Counted from the stretch's first letter, positions 1 to 7,008 are shown. The stretch is 14,029 nucleotides of DNA from Candidatus Dojkabacteria bacterium UBA5749 (GCA_002419125.1 DIFL01000058.1:8644-22672), one strand, 5' to 3'. Notes: generated from the sequence alone by a model not told the origin. Translations and numbers: made by a program.

Positions 1-683
1 ATCTTTCCTAGAAAAGTAAATATCCCAAAATCATACTTCCTTATCTCAACCTTTCTATCCTCATCTTTCTTAATCTCCTGTTTAACAGAAGACTCATTCT
101 CCTTCACAGTATCTTTACTATCTATTTCTTTTACCTCTTCAAACTTATCTAAAAATCTAATCTTATATATATAAACAAAGGAAACAACAGCAACTACTAC
201 ATACACAACCCCTGTAACAAAATGCCATATTGAGATAAATAACTGTGCTATATCTCCAGGGATATTTATAAGTACATCATCTCCTAATCTAAATATATAA
301 TTGAGTGGTATATTTAATAAGAAAACAAAAAGTAGAAAGAAAAGAAACATTTCAAATAAAAATCTAAGGACTGATCTCCGATTCATACTGTCAAACATAC
401 GGAATGTTCTATTCAATATATTTGTAACTTCATCAAGTAAGTCGTTGAATGTATAGTTTCTTTTAGCATTTTTCTTTAATTCAGCTATATCTTCGTTCAT
501 TAGTTCGTCTAGTGTACAATCAAATATCTTACACATAGTTACCATTTTAGCTGTTTCTGGGTATGCAGCTCCCGATTCCCATTTTGATACTGATTGTCTA
601 GAGACTCCTAGTTTGAATGCTAAGTCTTCTTGTGAGATATTTTTTTCTTTTCTTAAATATTCCAAATTTTTATGAAAACTCAT
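1..683 (-). CDS. XRE-family HTH regulator with two membrane segments (partial)
   Basis: The gene starts at the ATG at 681-683 and is still open at the left edge after 227 codons, so its C terminus is missing. Residues about 6-60 form a typical Cro/C1-type helix-turn-helix: the stretch 'ISQEDLAFKLGVSRQSVSKW' (16-35) covers helices 2-3, and a 'CTLDELM' tail follows, as in many XRE proteins. A charged linker (65-105) leads to two hydrophobic segments, about 105-128 and 146-174, then a Lys/Glu-rich, probably cytoplasmic tail. This is therefore a membrane-tethered DNA-binding protein. The ligand or signal is not visible. Palindromes overlapping its own -35 box suggest autoregulation (inference). 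No Shine-Dalgarno precedes the ATG. The HTH assignment is firm; the physiological role is unknown. Confidence 0.85.
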   Translation of the reverse strand, partial: MSFHKNLEYLRKEKNISQEDLAFKLGVSRQSVSKWESGAAYPETAKMVTMCKIFDCTLDELMNEDIAELKKNAKRNYTFNDLLDEVTNILNRTFRMFDSMNRRSVLRFLFEMFLFFLLFVFLLNIPLNYIFRLGDDVLINIPGDIAQLFISIWHFVTGVVYVVVAVVSFVYIYKIRFLDKFEEVKEIDSKDTVKENESSVKQEIKKDEDRKVEIRKYDFGIFTFLGK

Positions 684-710
684 TGTAAAAGATTTTCAAT
701 TTAATGGCTA

Positions 711-739
711 ATTATATTGTACTCTAAACGGTTGCAACC
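711..739 (-). promoter_or_regulatory. Promoter of the XRE-membrane regulator
   Basis: On the minus strand there is a perfect -10 TATAAT at 711-716. A GGTTGC hexamer lies 17 nt upstream (734-739); alternatively TTGCAA at 732-737 gives a 15-nt spacer. The predicted transcript begins near 704, about 20 nt before the ATG. The -35 region sits inside the GGTTGCAACC palindrome, so a bound repressor would block polymerase. Confidence 0.5.
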
Positions 740-777
740 ACCAACTTACAGTTGTTTTGTGTAAACTTCTGGTTGCA
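730..777. promoter_or_regulatory. Candidate operator cluster upstream of the XRE gene
   Basis: Two perfect inverted repeats lie side by side: GGTTGCAACC (730-739) and CAACT-TAC-AGTTG (742-754). A further GGTTGCA half-site is at 771-777. All sit at or upstream of the -35 box of the XRE gene. XRE-family repressors commonly bind such short palindromes and autoregulate. That this particular protein binds here is inference from position. Confidence 0.4.
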
Positions 778-895
778 TTTGGTGTTATTTTACCTTTTTC
801 CCGATTTTTTAGGTAGGATTCATAAAAGAAAAATAGGATATAGTTGCTCTAGTTTTAGGGACTATTGTTTCCATACTTTATTATATCAAGAATAA

Positions 896-1047
896 GTCAT
901 TTCTCCGCTTTTTTACTGTCTTATTTGTATCATTCTAGGTTACAAACCCATATACCCAATCAATCCTATATTTAAAAATGTCGCTATCGATTTTTACAAC
1001 ATCTCTAGTCTTAACGATGAAATCCTCGAAGAAGGGAAACTAGGCTG
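896..1047 (+). pseudogene. Possible decayed 3' end of a coding sequence
   Basis: This open stretch follows a TAA at 893-895 and ends in TGA at 1045-1047, with no convincing start codon. Its last 25 or so codons read like protein ('AIDFYNISSLNDEILEEGKL'), whereas the first half overlaps an intergenic repeat (about 908-949). The ending loosely resembles the C termini of small MNT-type nucleotidyltransferases, which often finish in an 'EILEEGKxLY'-like motif. That match is weak. It may equally be chance. Apart from this, the repeat and the operator region, I see nothing else in the gap 684-1061. Confidence 0.2.
908..975 (+). repeat. Degenerate intergenic repeat, copy C
   Basis: The 25 nt at 915-939 match 13756-13780 at 22 of 25 positions, both ending in TAGG. 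The following 14 nt (936-949) match 2012-2025 at 12 of 14. This ties the site to the repeat copies near 2012, 3680 and 13756. Its function is unknown. Confidence 0.45.
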
Positions 1048-1061
1048 ATTTCATTAATTTT

Positions 1062-1493
1062 TTACATCATATATGGAAATCTAACCAACGATACAGCATG
1101 TGCCACAACTAAAACTAATAATACAGCTAAAAACATATACCACTGAGCATGAAATAATCTAATCTTCTTCTTGACATCTACAGATGCTTTAGAAAATCTC
1201 ATTATTAACCCAGTACTAACCATCCATATAAGCAGAGCAATCGATACCCAATGTAATGGATTGAAATATTCAATCATAAGGGTTACATGTACAATTGCTA
1301 ATATTACTGAGGCAAGATTTCCAAAATAGTGAATCTTATGCCAACGATTTTGAAGCTTATCCAACCACTCCCATTTAACAGAAGTATTTACAACCTTATG
1401 TATTAAATGAAAAATTACTACAAAGTTAGATATAAAAAACAGCAGGGCAGTCAAAGAACCAAAAAGTAAACCCAAAGAGATATTTGATGGCAT
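1062..1493 (-). CDS. Four-helix membrane protein, probable b-type cytochrome / ferric-reductase-like
   Basis: The protein is 143 residues with four hydrophobic helices at about 7-30, 56-74, 80-98 and 116-136. It carries eight histidines, unusually many for its size: H29 and H32 at the end of helix 1, H52 and H55 before helix 2, H69 inside helix 2, H81, H115 at the start of helix 4 and H132 near its end. The spacings H55-H69 and H115-H132 resemble the paired heme ligands of cytochrome b and ferric-reductase-like domains. The gene lies 18 nt downstream of the rubredoxin stop on the same strand, so the two are probably co-transcribed and may exchange electrons at the membrane. The membrane topology is clear. 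Heme binding is inference; a non-heme four-helix protein is the alternative. Confidence 0.75.
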   Translation of the reverse strand: MPSNISLGLLFGSLTALLFFISNFVVIFHLIHKVVNTSVKWEWLDKLQNRWHKIHYFGNLASVILAIVHVTLMIEYFNPLHWVSIALLIWMVSTGLIMRFSKASVDVKKKIRLFHAQWYMFLAVLLVLVVAHAVSLVRFPYMM

Positions 1494-1511
1494 CTTTATT
1501 TGATAAATAAT

Positions 1512-1670
1512 TTAAATGGCTACAAAATCAATCTTTTTAGCTCCACATATAGGACAATACCAATCATCAGGAATATCCCCAAATGCTGTTCCTGGTTGTA
1601 TACCAGAATCAGGATCACCTTTTGCAGGATCATAGATATATCCACATACTGAACATTTATATTGAGTCAT
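1512..1670 (-). CDS. Rubredoxin
   Basis: This 52-residue ORF starts at the ATG at 1668-1670 and stops with TAA at 1512-1514. It has the full rubredoxin layout: an N-terminal 'YKCSVCGYIYDP' with the first CxxCG pair, a middle 'GDPDSGIQPGTAFGDIPDDW', and a second pair in 'YCPICGAKK'. The four cysteines ligate a single iron, and the length is standard for the family. Rubredoxins are small cytosolic one-electron carriers, often serving oxygen or peroxide detoxification. The next gene, 18 nt downstream, encodes a His-rich membrane protein that may be its partner. No Shine-Dalgarno is visible. Two TATAAT boxes (1675-1680 and 1708-1713, minus strand) lie upstream without a clear -35; the nearer would give an almost leaderless mRNA. 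Confidence 0.95.
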   Translation of the reverse strand: MTQYKCSVCGYIYDPAKGDPDSGIQPGTAFGDIPDDWYCPICGAKKIDFVAI

Positions 1671-1826
1671 ATAGATTATAGATTAATTTAAAACCTCACC
1701 TTAAGATATTATATTACAAACTAAACAAAAATACTTTAGTTTATCTCTCTCTTTCTCTTTTTAATAAATTTACTCCATAACTCTATAAAATCTAAGATTA
1801 CTATAAATGGTATTTCAACCAAATAG

Positions 1827-1995
1827 TTTATAAATATTGAAACAGTATACGATAGAGAAAAAGATCTTATTTATCCTCAAGAACGTATATATCAATTAAA
1901 GTACTCAACAAATCATTGAGAGTCTAGATGAGATATTAAATGAATACTCAGTAAATATTATAAGAGATCGATACAAAATAAAAGAATTGCTTTAA
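1827..1995 (+). pseudogene. Decayed coding fragment with frameshift
   Basis: One frame is protein-like from 1827 to about 1901 ('TVYDREKDLIYPQERIYQLK'). The reading continues one base over, from about 1903 to a TAA at 1993-1995 ('IIESLDEILNEYSVNIIRDR'). Joining them needs a +1 shift near 1900. An in-frame TAG at 1824-1826 separates further coding-like codons upstream (about 1758-1823). No start codon or promoter is evident. I do not recognise the family. The charged, regular composition, unlike the surrounding AT-rich spacer, suggests a gene remnant. The rest of the 1671-2106 gap holds the rubredoxin upstream region, a repeat copy and the promoter of the next gene. Confidence 0.35.
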
Positions 1996-2001
1996 CTTTG
2001 T

Positions 2002-2050
2002 TCTCTAATTTTAGGTTACAGACTCGCTATTCCGTATTCTTACTCGCCTG
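2002..2050 (+). repeat. Degenerate intergenic repeat, copy D
   Basis: TAGGTTACAGACTC at 2012-2025 matches the copy at 936-949 at 12 of 14 positions and shares TAGGTTNCAGACT with the copy at 3680. It lies between the decayed fragment and the promoter of the surface-protein gene, and ends just before the TTGACA box. Confidence 0.35.
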
Positions 2051-2052
2051 TT

Positions 2053-2081
2053 TTGACATAATAATTACTAATTGATATAGT
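2053..2081 (+). promoter_or_regulatory. Strong promoter of the surface-protein gene
   Basis: TTGACA (2053-2058), a 17-nt spacer and TATAGT (2076-2081) form a near-consensus sigma70 promoter. Transcription would begin near 2088. This places a possible GTG start at 2080 inside the -10 box and favours the ATG at 2107. Confidence 0.65.
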
Positions 2082-2106
2082 GATTAATAATCTCATTCAT
2101 AAGAAA

Positions 2107-3648
2107 ATGAATAAATTAACTCTCCCTAAGATTTCTCTATCTAAAAAGCAAATTCTTCTAATTTGCATACCCATAACTATTCTAATTTTACTCATTGCAA
2201 CACTCCTCATATTAAAGAGCGGAGAAGAAATAAGTCTAGATGATAAAAATGTGCCAGAGGATCAAACAATGTTAGGATATGCAAATGATTCAGAAGAAGT
2301 ATTAGAAATACCCTTACAAGCATATACACCATCAGATACTGAAATGAAGTATATGGTATATGCAGATATCATAAATACAGATCCAGAAGTAGAGATGATT
2401 GAGAGTTGTACATACTCAGATGGTACAGAATCAAAAGAAACTCAGTACTTTGTAGGAAGAGAACCTGTGCAAGTTAGCAACCACTGCCTACTAACATTTG
2501 CTGAATATGATGGCCCCGACTCCATACAAAACACATATCTCTACAATGTATATCTAGTACTTCCAGATGGTTCCCTAATCACACTAACTACAAAAGATAC
2601 TCCCTCCATACAAGTAAATATGTATGACAAAGAGACAAGAATTGTTCAACTAAATGGATATGCTTACTATAGAGTAGCTCCTCAGGAAGATAGTAAGAAA
2701 TTTAGCGTACAGATGATAGATAGAGTTATGTATGTAACAGGAACAGAATTTTTCGCTGGGGTATCAAGTAGCTTTAGCGGGGATGGTATATGGGGACATG
2801 TAGAACTGTATGAGGGTTCTGCAGAGGTTAAATTAAGAACCCAAGATCTCATTGTGATGATGACTAACAAGGACTATGCAAACTATGGTCATTGGACAGA
2901 AAATGGTTCATGGGCATGGTATTGGGATGAAGCAAATGCAGGAAAGATACATACTTTCTACAGCAATGATAGTACAACAAAAACAGAAACTATGGAATTT
3001 ATTGGAAATGGGGACAAAATTACTTGGGGATATATGGATAATTTAGCAGATTTCCTTACAGCCCAAGTAGAAACTACTATGGCAACATATGGATTTGGGA
3101 ATTACAAAACAGTAGCAAATAGCTTAGAAGCATATGTAGATGAAAGAATAGCAACTGAAAAAGAACTTAGACAAGAGATGGTAATTAGAGAGACAGCAGC
3201 ATATGTGAAGGCATATCAAAATTATCAGAAATGGTACGATGGTTTAGTAGAAAAAGGTGAGGAGTTAAGAGCAAAAGCCGCTAGAGAAGCTGCAGCCTCT
3301 GCATCAAAAGGAACAACATACTCTGTATGTCCTAAAGGAACTTCGTATGCTGGTAATGGGAAATGCTGTCCAGCAGGTACATATCTTAATACAAAAGGTT
3401 ATTGCCAAGGAAATAGTTCTACAAGTGGGAATACAACACCTACTTACAATCCAACAACCCCCTCTGCTTCTTCGGGCAGTAGTAGTACAGGAAGTAGTGG
3501 AAATAATTGTGTAACCTCAGGTACGGTGGCATATCAGGCTTGTAAGATGGCAGCAGAGGGAATTACAAATAATGGACAATACTATCTAAGTGGAAATAAA
3601 TGTTGTATGCCAGATGTAGCTGCTCCAACACTAGAACCAGTAAAATAG
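2107..3648 (+). CDS. Membrane-anchored surface protein with FecR-like domain and Cys-rich C-terminal region
   Basis: From the ATG at 2107 the protein has 513 residues. The upstream GTG at 2080 is rejected because it lies in the promoter. A short basic N terminus and one hydrophobic helix (about 15-37) look like an uncleaved anchor, putting the rest outside the cell. Residues about 170-242 read like a FecR-type beta domain: the 'VTGTEFFAGV' stretch around 210-219, then 'GHVELYEGSAEVKL' at 230-243. A long helical segment (345-400, rich in Glu, Lys and Ala) leads to a small Cys-rich module (C408, C420, C421, C433), a Ser/Gly/Thr linker (434-466) and a second Cys set (C468, C479, C499, C500). Both modules contain a CC pair. 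The double-module plan suggests disulfide-stabilised adhesive or sensing heads. No sigma/anti-sigma partner is adjacent, so signalling in the FecIR sense is unlikely. The function is otherwise unknown. Confidence 0.8.
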   Translation: MNKLTLPKISLSKKQILLICIPITILILLIATLLILKSGEEISLDDKNVPEDQTMLGYANDSEEVLEIPLQAYTPSDTEMKYMVYADIINTDPEVEMIESCTYSDGTESKETQYFVGREPVQVSNHCLLTFAEYDGPDSIQNTYLYNVYLVLPDGSLITLTTKDTPSIQVNMYDKETRIVQLNGYAYYRVAPQEDSKKFSVQMIDRVMYVTGTEFFAGVSSSFSGDGIWGHVELYEGSAEVKLRTQDLIVMMTNKDYANYGHWTENGSWAWYWDEANAGKIHTFYSNDSTTKTETMEFIGNGDKITWGYMDNLADFLTAQVETTMATYGFGNYKTVANSLEAYVDERIATEKELRQEMVIRETAAYVKAYQNYQKWYDGLVEKGEELRAKAAREAAASASKGTTYSVCPKGTSYAGNGKCCPAGTYLNTKGYCQGNSSTSGNTTPTYNPTTPSASSGSSSTGSSGNNCVTSGTVAYQACKMAAEGITNNGQYYLSGNKCCMPDVAAPTLEPVK

Positions 3649-3679
3649 TATCGCAAGAAATAACTGTTGATTACATATT

Positions 3680-3740
3680 TAGGTTTCAGACTAGTATGTC
3701 CCGACATTCTCATCATGTTCAAATAAGATCATACATATGG
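3680..3740 (+). repeat. Degenerate intergenic repeat, copy A
   Basis: The 22-nt block at 3680-3701 begins TAGG and ends GTATGTCC, exactly as the block at 13777-13798 does, with the same 10-nt distance between. A weaker match to the 'CAAGACYCGTATG' part of the larger repeat follows. It lies directly after the surface-protein gene. Confidence 0.35.
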
Positions 3741-3747
3741 GAATATA

Positions 3748-3783
3748 TTGTCAAATACCTTGTCAATTAACTTGACAATTAAT
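3748..3783. promoter_or_regulatory. Three tandem 12-bp operator-like units before the Fic gene
   Basis: TTGTCAAATACC, TTGTCAATTAAC and TTGACAATTAAT follow each other with no gap (3748-3759, 3760-3771, 3772-3783); neighbouring units match at 10 of 12 positions. Units 2 and 3 also form the inverted repeat TTGTCAA-5-TTGACAA (3760-3778). The third unit contains the -35 box, so occupancy should block transcription. The winged helix at the end of the Fic protein is the natural candidate binder (inference). Confidence 0.5.
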
Positions 3784-3800
3784 TTGCATATCCATATAAT
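3772..3800 (+). promoter_or_regulatory. Consensus promoter of the Fic gene
   Basis: TTGACA (3772-3777), exactly 17 nt, then TATAAT (3795-3800): a perfect sigma70 consensus. The ATG at 3806 begins only 5 nt after the -10 box, so the mRNA should be leaderless or nearly so. Confidence 0.75.
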
Positions 3801-3805
3801 GGATT

Positions 3806-4813
3806 ATGATAAATACTAAGTACAATTTAAGTAAAAAGATTTTAGAAAATATCTCCTCCATTGAGAGACTCTATGGCCAATTAGAATCACAAGTAGTTCC
3901 TAAAGAGTTACTTCTTAATTTAGAAAAACATAATCTTGTTAAATCCTCTTTCTCTTCTAACAGCATTGAAGGTAACCCACTCTCTCAAGAGGAAGTTACT
4001 AATTTAATACTAGGAGGCAGAGTACCAGCAAATAGAGATGAAAAAGAAGTTAAAAACTATTTTGATATTCTTAAACAGATAGGGAAAGAGTACGACACAT
4101 TAGATATTGATACTATACTTAAAATCCATAAACAACTTTTAGAAGGTGTTGAAAATGAAATTGGTGGTGAAATTAGAAATAGAAAGGTTGTAGTAGGAAA
4201 TCCTACACAGGATGGTACCATCGTTATTAAACATGAACCACCTAAACATAAAAGGAAAGAAATAGAAGAACTACTTAAAGAATTATTAGATTGGACAAAT
4301 ACCTCTGAAGAGTTACCCATACTTAAAGCTGGAATATATCATCATGAGTTTGTATATATTCATCCATTTGTAGATGGTAATGGTAGGGTGTGCAGATTAA
4401 CTACTACTCTTCTTTTGGATAAATTAGGGTACGAAATAAATAAGTATTTTATACTGGATGATTACTATGATATAGATAGAATTATGTACTCTGATTCACT
4501 ACACTCTGCTGATAGTGGGGATAAAACAGAATGGTTAGAATACTTTACAGATGGTGTTAAATACTCCTTACAATCCTCCTTAGCTAAGATTGAGGAAGGT
4601 TTAAAGAGTATATCTTTTGATATGAGACCTTCAAACAGAGAAAAGGATGTTCTAGAGTTAATAAAGAAGTACAAAGAGATTACTTCTTCTGATGTTTCTA
4701 AAGATCTTAAGATATCTAGACAACAGGCTTTTAATCTTTTAAATAGTTTAGTTTCAAAGGGTTATTTAGAGAAACGGGGTAGTACTAAGAATAGTTTTTA
4801 TATTCTAAGATAG
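3806..4813 (+). CDS. Fic-family AMP-transferase with N-terminal inhibitory helix and C-terminal winged helix
   Basis: The protein has 335 residues. The Fic active-site loop HPFVDGNGRVCR (186-197) is intact: H186 is the catalytic base, D190 binds metal, and the N/R residues bind nucleotide. The N-terminal Fic_N region contains 'SNSIEGN' (51-57), matching the inhibitory (S/T)xxxE(G/N) motif of class II Fic proteins, with E55 as the autoinhibitory glutamate. Residues 277-335 form a winged helix-turn-helix ('SSDVSKDLKISRQQAFNLLN', 294-313), as in many single-gene Fic regulators. Fic enzymes usually transfer AMP from ATP to a hydroxyl of a target protein; the target here is unknown. The wHTH and the operator-like repeats at its promoter suggest it represses itself, perhaps responding to nucleotide state. 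No antitoxin gene is adjacent, which fits cis-inhibition. Confidence 0.93.
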   Translation: MINTKYNLSKKILENISSIERLYGQLESQVVPKELLLNLEKHNLVKSSFSSNSIEGNPLSQEEVTNLILGGRVPANRDEKEVKNYFDILKQIGKEYDTLDIDTILKIHKQLLEGVENEIGGEIRNRKVVVGNPTQDGTIVIKHEPPKHKRKEIEELLKELLDWTNTSEELPILKAGIYHHEFVYIHPFVDGNGRVCRLTTTLLLDKLGYEINKYFILDDYYDIDRIMYSDSLHSADSGDKTEWLEYFTDGVKYSLQSSLAKIEEGLKSISFDMRPSNREKDVLELIKKYKEITSSDVSKDLKISRQQAFNLLNSLVSKGYLEKRGSTKNSFYILR

Positions 4814-4883
4814 GTTTGTTTCCGAAGGATACGGTTTTGTATATATGATAATATTTCTAGTCGTTTAGAGTCTCATTCATCAC

Positions 4884-4989
4884 GCCATTATTGAGTTGTT
4901 CCAACAAGACTCGTGTACTATATTTTTAAACTCTTATGAGGATTGAGCTATTTTGACCTTAAAAAGAGAAAGAAGCAAAGGTAAGGCCT
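4884..4989 (+). repeat. Two-part intergenic repeat, copy 1 (contains 53-bp exact core)
   Basis: Positions 4884-4989 align without gaps to 13800-13905. The 3' core 4933-4985 is identical over 53 nt to 13849-13901. The 5' arm 4884-4932 matches at 31 of 49 positions. The core contains ACCTT (4956-4960) and AAGGT (4978-4982), which could pair. It lies between the Fic gene and a decayed minus-strand gene, whose last in-frame stop falls inside the core. Confidence 0.85.
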
Positions 4990-5286
4990 GGTGGATAAAA
5001 AAAGGCAAAAAAAACAGTGGTTTTTAAGAGCTCTCGCCTCAGGCTTACCCCCCTCCTCTGTTAACCACTCCTGTGGAATCTCAACACCTATACTCTCTAA
5101 GTATTCTTTTTTGACCATCATAATCTTTTAAATTTCCCTGACTATCCCTTGTAGATGCTACGTATGAGGTCCTCCTTTACCCGTATATGGAAATATTTCT
5201 ATATTTCCAATACTCTTAAAATATTCTAGTTTAAGGTATGGAAAATCTTCCCCTCCCTCTAAGCCTTTTTCTTTTAACCCATGCTC
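4948..5286 (-). pseudogene. Decayed minus-strand gene with two in-frame stops
   Basis: One reading frame runs from 5286 to a TAG at 4948-4950 and is interrupted by TAG (5158-5160) and TAA (5128-5130). The segments between stops are strongly protein-like: 'GGEDFPYLKLEYFKSIGNIE' upstream, 'HLQGIVREI' between the stops, and 'KKEYLESIGVEIPQEWLTEE' downstream. The simplest reading is a gene inactivated by two nonsense changes and lacking its 5' end, since a TAA at 5287-5289 precedes it without a start. A short ORF from the ATG at 5116-5118 could still give about 56 residues. Its last 25 or so codons run through low-complexity DNA and the repeat core. I do not recognise the family. The remaining spacer up to the LysRS promoter (5287-5346) shows nothing clear. 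Confidence 0.5.
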
Positions 5287-5346
5287 TTATAATTTTTAAT
5301 TTACTTACCCAATATTATATCAAATAGCAGTAACTACCTTTTCTCT

Positions 5347-5374
5347 TTGATTAAATATATTTTTGTGTTAAAAT
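5347..5374 (+). promoter_or_regulatory. Candidate promoter of the class I LysRS gene
   Basis: TTGATT (5347-5352), 16 nt and TAAAAT (5369-5374) make a moderate sigma70 match, giving a start near 5381 and a leader of about 26 nt. The TTG at 5347 could be read as a start codon, but it would then coincide with the -35 box. The ATG at 5407 is preferred. Confidence 0.35.
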
Positions 5375-5406
5375 CCTTTCAATTAAATACATTTTTATGT
5401 AATATT

Positions 5407-7005
5407 ATGGGAGAAAAAAAAGAAAATAACTTTTTAGAACAAAATCCTCAAACAGATATGAGAATTACAGACCACACAGAAAAAAAAGGAACATGGGTAG
5501 AACAAACAGTAGACAAGATAATTGAAACATTTCCAGATGCAGAAGTATATACTTTTGCAGCGGGAATAAGTCCATCAGGAGTAGTACACTTTGGTAATTT
5601 TAGAGATGTTATGACCTCTGTACCATTAATTCAAGAATTCTCTAGAAGAAAAATACCTGCTAAATTACTCTTCTCTTGGGATGATTATGACAGATTTAGA
5701 AAAGTTCCAGAAGGAGTACCTCAATCTTTTGAAAAGTATATCGGAATGCCCCTATCAGCAGTACCAGACCCAAGAGGAGAAACAGAATCATATGCAAAAC
5801 ATTTTCAAAAAGAGTTTGAAGATGCAATGAAAGTGTTAGATATTGAAATGGAATATCACTATCAAACTCAAGAATACAAATCTGGAAGATATGACGAATT
5901 AATACTCCATGCAATACAACATAGAAAAGAGATTGCAAAAATATTACTTTCTTTAATGAGTGATAAAGGAAAAGAAATGAAAGATATTGATCCTGAAAAA
6001 TACATTGAGGAGTTTTACCCTCTTTCTGTATATTCTACCTTTACAGGAAAAGATAATACAAAAGTATTACACTGTGATGGGTACAATATCACATATTACT
6101 GTAATGATACAAAACAGCAAGAAACTATTGATTTCAGAGAAACAAAAAATGTAAAACTACAATGGAAAATAGACTGGCCGATGAGATGGAAAATAGAAGG
6201 AGTAGTATTTGAACCAGGAGGACATGACCATGCTTCCCCAGGAGGTAGTTATGATGCTTCAAGTAAAATAGCACAAGCAATATTTGGAATACAACCACCA
6301 GTCTTTGTAGGATATGAATTTATCGGGGTAAGAGGATTGAAAGGTAAAATGTCCGGTTCATCTGGAATGGCAATATCACCAGGTCAGCTATTAAACATTT
6401 ATCAACCAGATTTATTAAAATGGCTATACCTTAGAAAAAACCCAACTCAATCATTCCAATTAGCATTTGATACAGAAATATACAGACAGTATGATGAATA
6501 TGACAGAGAATTCCCATCTCAACCACCTGCAATACCTTTTAGACAAGCTGTGTCTTTTGGAGATATATTACAGTGGGATACTCAAGAAGTTAAAAAACTT
6601 TTAGAAAGGGTCGGGCTAGATTGTGACCAATCTTCAATTGACGAAAGACTAGCAAAAGCAAAATACTGGTTGCAAAAATACAACCCAGAAGAAATGATTA
6701 AAATCAGAGATACTATTAACCAAGAATATGTATCTACAATGGACACAGAAAGTATCGAAATGGTAAGAAGATTGAGAGAAGACATATCACAAAAAGTGCA
6801 ATTAGATATAGAAGAATTAACATATACTCTTTATGAAATACCAAAGAGAGAAGATATTACAGATGAAAAGAAAATAAAAGAAAGACAAAAAAACTTCTAC
6901 CAAAATCTTTACAATTTACTAATGTCAAAAGATAGAGGTCCCAGACTAGCTACATTCCTATGTGCGTTGGAGAAAGAAAAAATTTTGAAACTACTTGAGA
7001 TATAG
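5407..7005 (+). CDS. lysS: Class I lysyl-tRNA synthetase
   Basis: From the ATG at 5407 the protein has 532 residues, normal for class I (archaeal/spirochaete-type) LysRS. The HIGH-type signature is 'SPSGVVHFGN' (55-64), and the KMSKS-type loop is 'KGKMSGSSG' (312-320), the form typical of this family. Other family-typical stretches are 'FSWDDYDRFRKVP' (89-101), 'WPMRWKIEGVVFEPGGHDH' (257-275) and 'QSFQLAFD' (348-355), followed by an all-helical C-terminal anticodon-binding region. The enzyme charges tRNA(Lys) with lysine using ATP in the cytosol. It is presumably the housekeeping enzyme, because the class II LysRS-like protein nearby has lost key residues. No Shine-Dalgarno is visible. The stop lies 3 nt from the stop of the opposing operon. 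The class call is firm. Confidence 0.95.
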   Translation: MGEKKENNFLEQNPQTDMRITDHTEKKGTWVEQTVDKIIETFPDAEVYTFAAGISPSGVVHFGNFRDVMTSVPLIQEFSRRKIPAKLLFSWDDYDRFRKVPEGVPQSFEKYIGMPLSAVPDPRGETESYAKHFQKEFEDAMKVLDIEMEYHYQTQEYKSGRYDELILHAIQHRKEIAKILLSLMSDKGKEMKDIDPEKYIEEFYPLSVYSTFTGKDNTKVLHCDGYNITYYCNDTKQQETIDFRETKNVKLQWKIDWPMRWKIEGVVFEPGGHDHASPGGSYDASSKIAQAIFGIQPPVFVGYEFIGVRGLKGKMSGSSGMAISPGQLLNIYQPDLLKWLYLRKNPTQSFQLAFDTEIYRQYDEYDREFPSQPPAIPFRQAVSFGDILQWDTQEVKKLLERVGLDCDQSSIDERLAKAKYWLQKYNPEEMIKIRDTINQEYVSTMDTESIEMVRRLREDISQKVQLDIEELTYTLYEIPKREDITDEKKIKERQKNFYQNLYNLLMSKDRGPRLATFLCALEKEKILKLLEI

Positions 7006-7008
7006 ATT

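Noticed and set aside
1750..1764. Third copy of the 53-bp core (15-nt match TTAAAAAGAGAAAGA on the minus strand)
   Set aside because: The match is low-complexity A/G-rich sequence and the flanks do not align.
2080..2106. GTG start of the surface-protein gene
   Set aside because: The GTG overlaps the -10 box TATAGT of a near-consensus promoter, so it would not be transcribed; the ATG at 2107 directly precedes the basic N terminus and anchor.
4820..4837. Terminator after the Fic gene
   Set aside because: The possible stem (CCG/CGG) before TTTT is only 3 bp, too weak to call.
5347..5406. TTG start adding 20 residues to the class I LysRS
   Set aside because: The TTG coincides with a plausible -35 box, the added residues are low-complexity hydrophobic, and the ATG at 5407 gives a family-typical N terminus.
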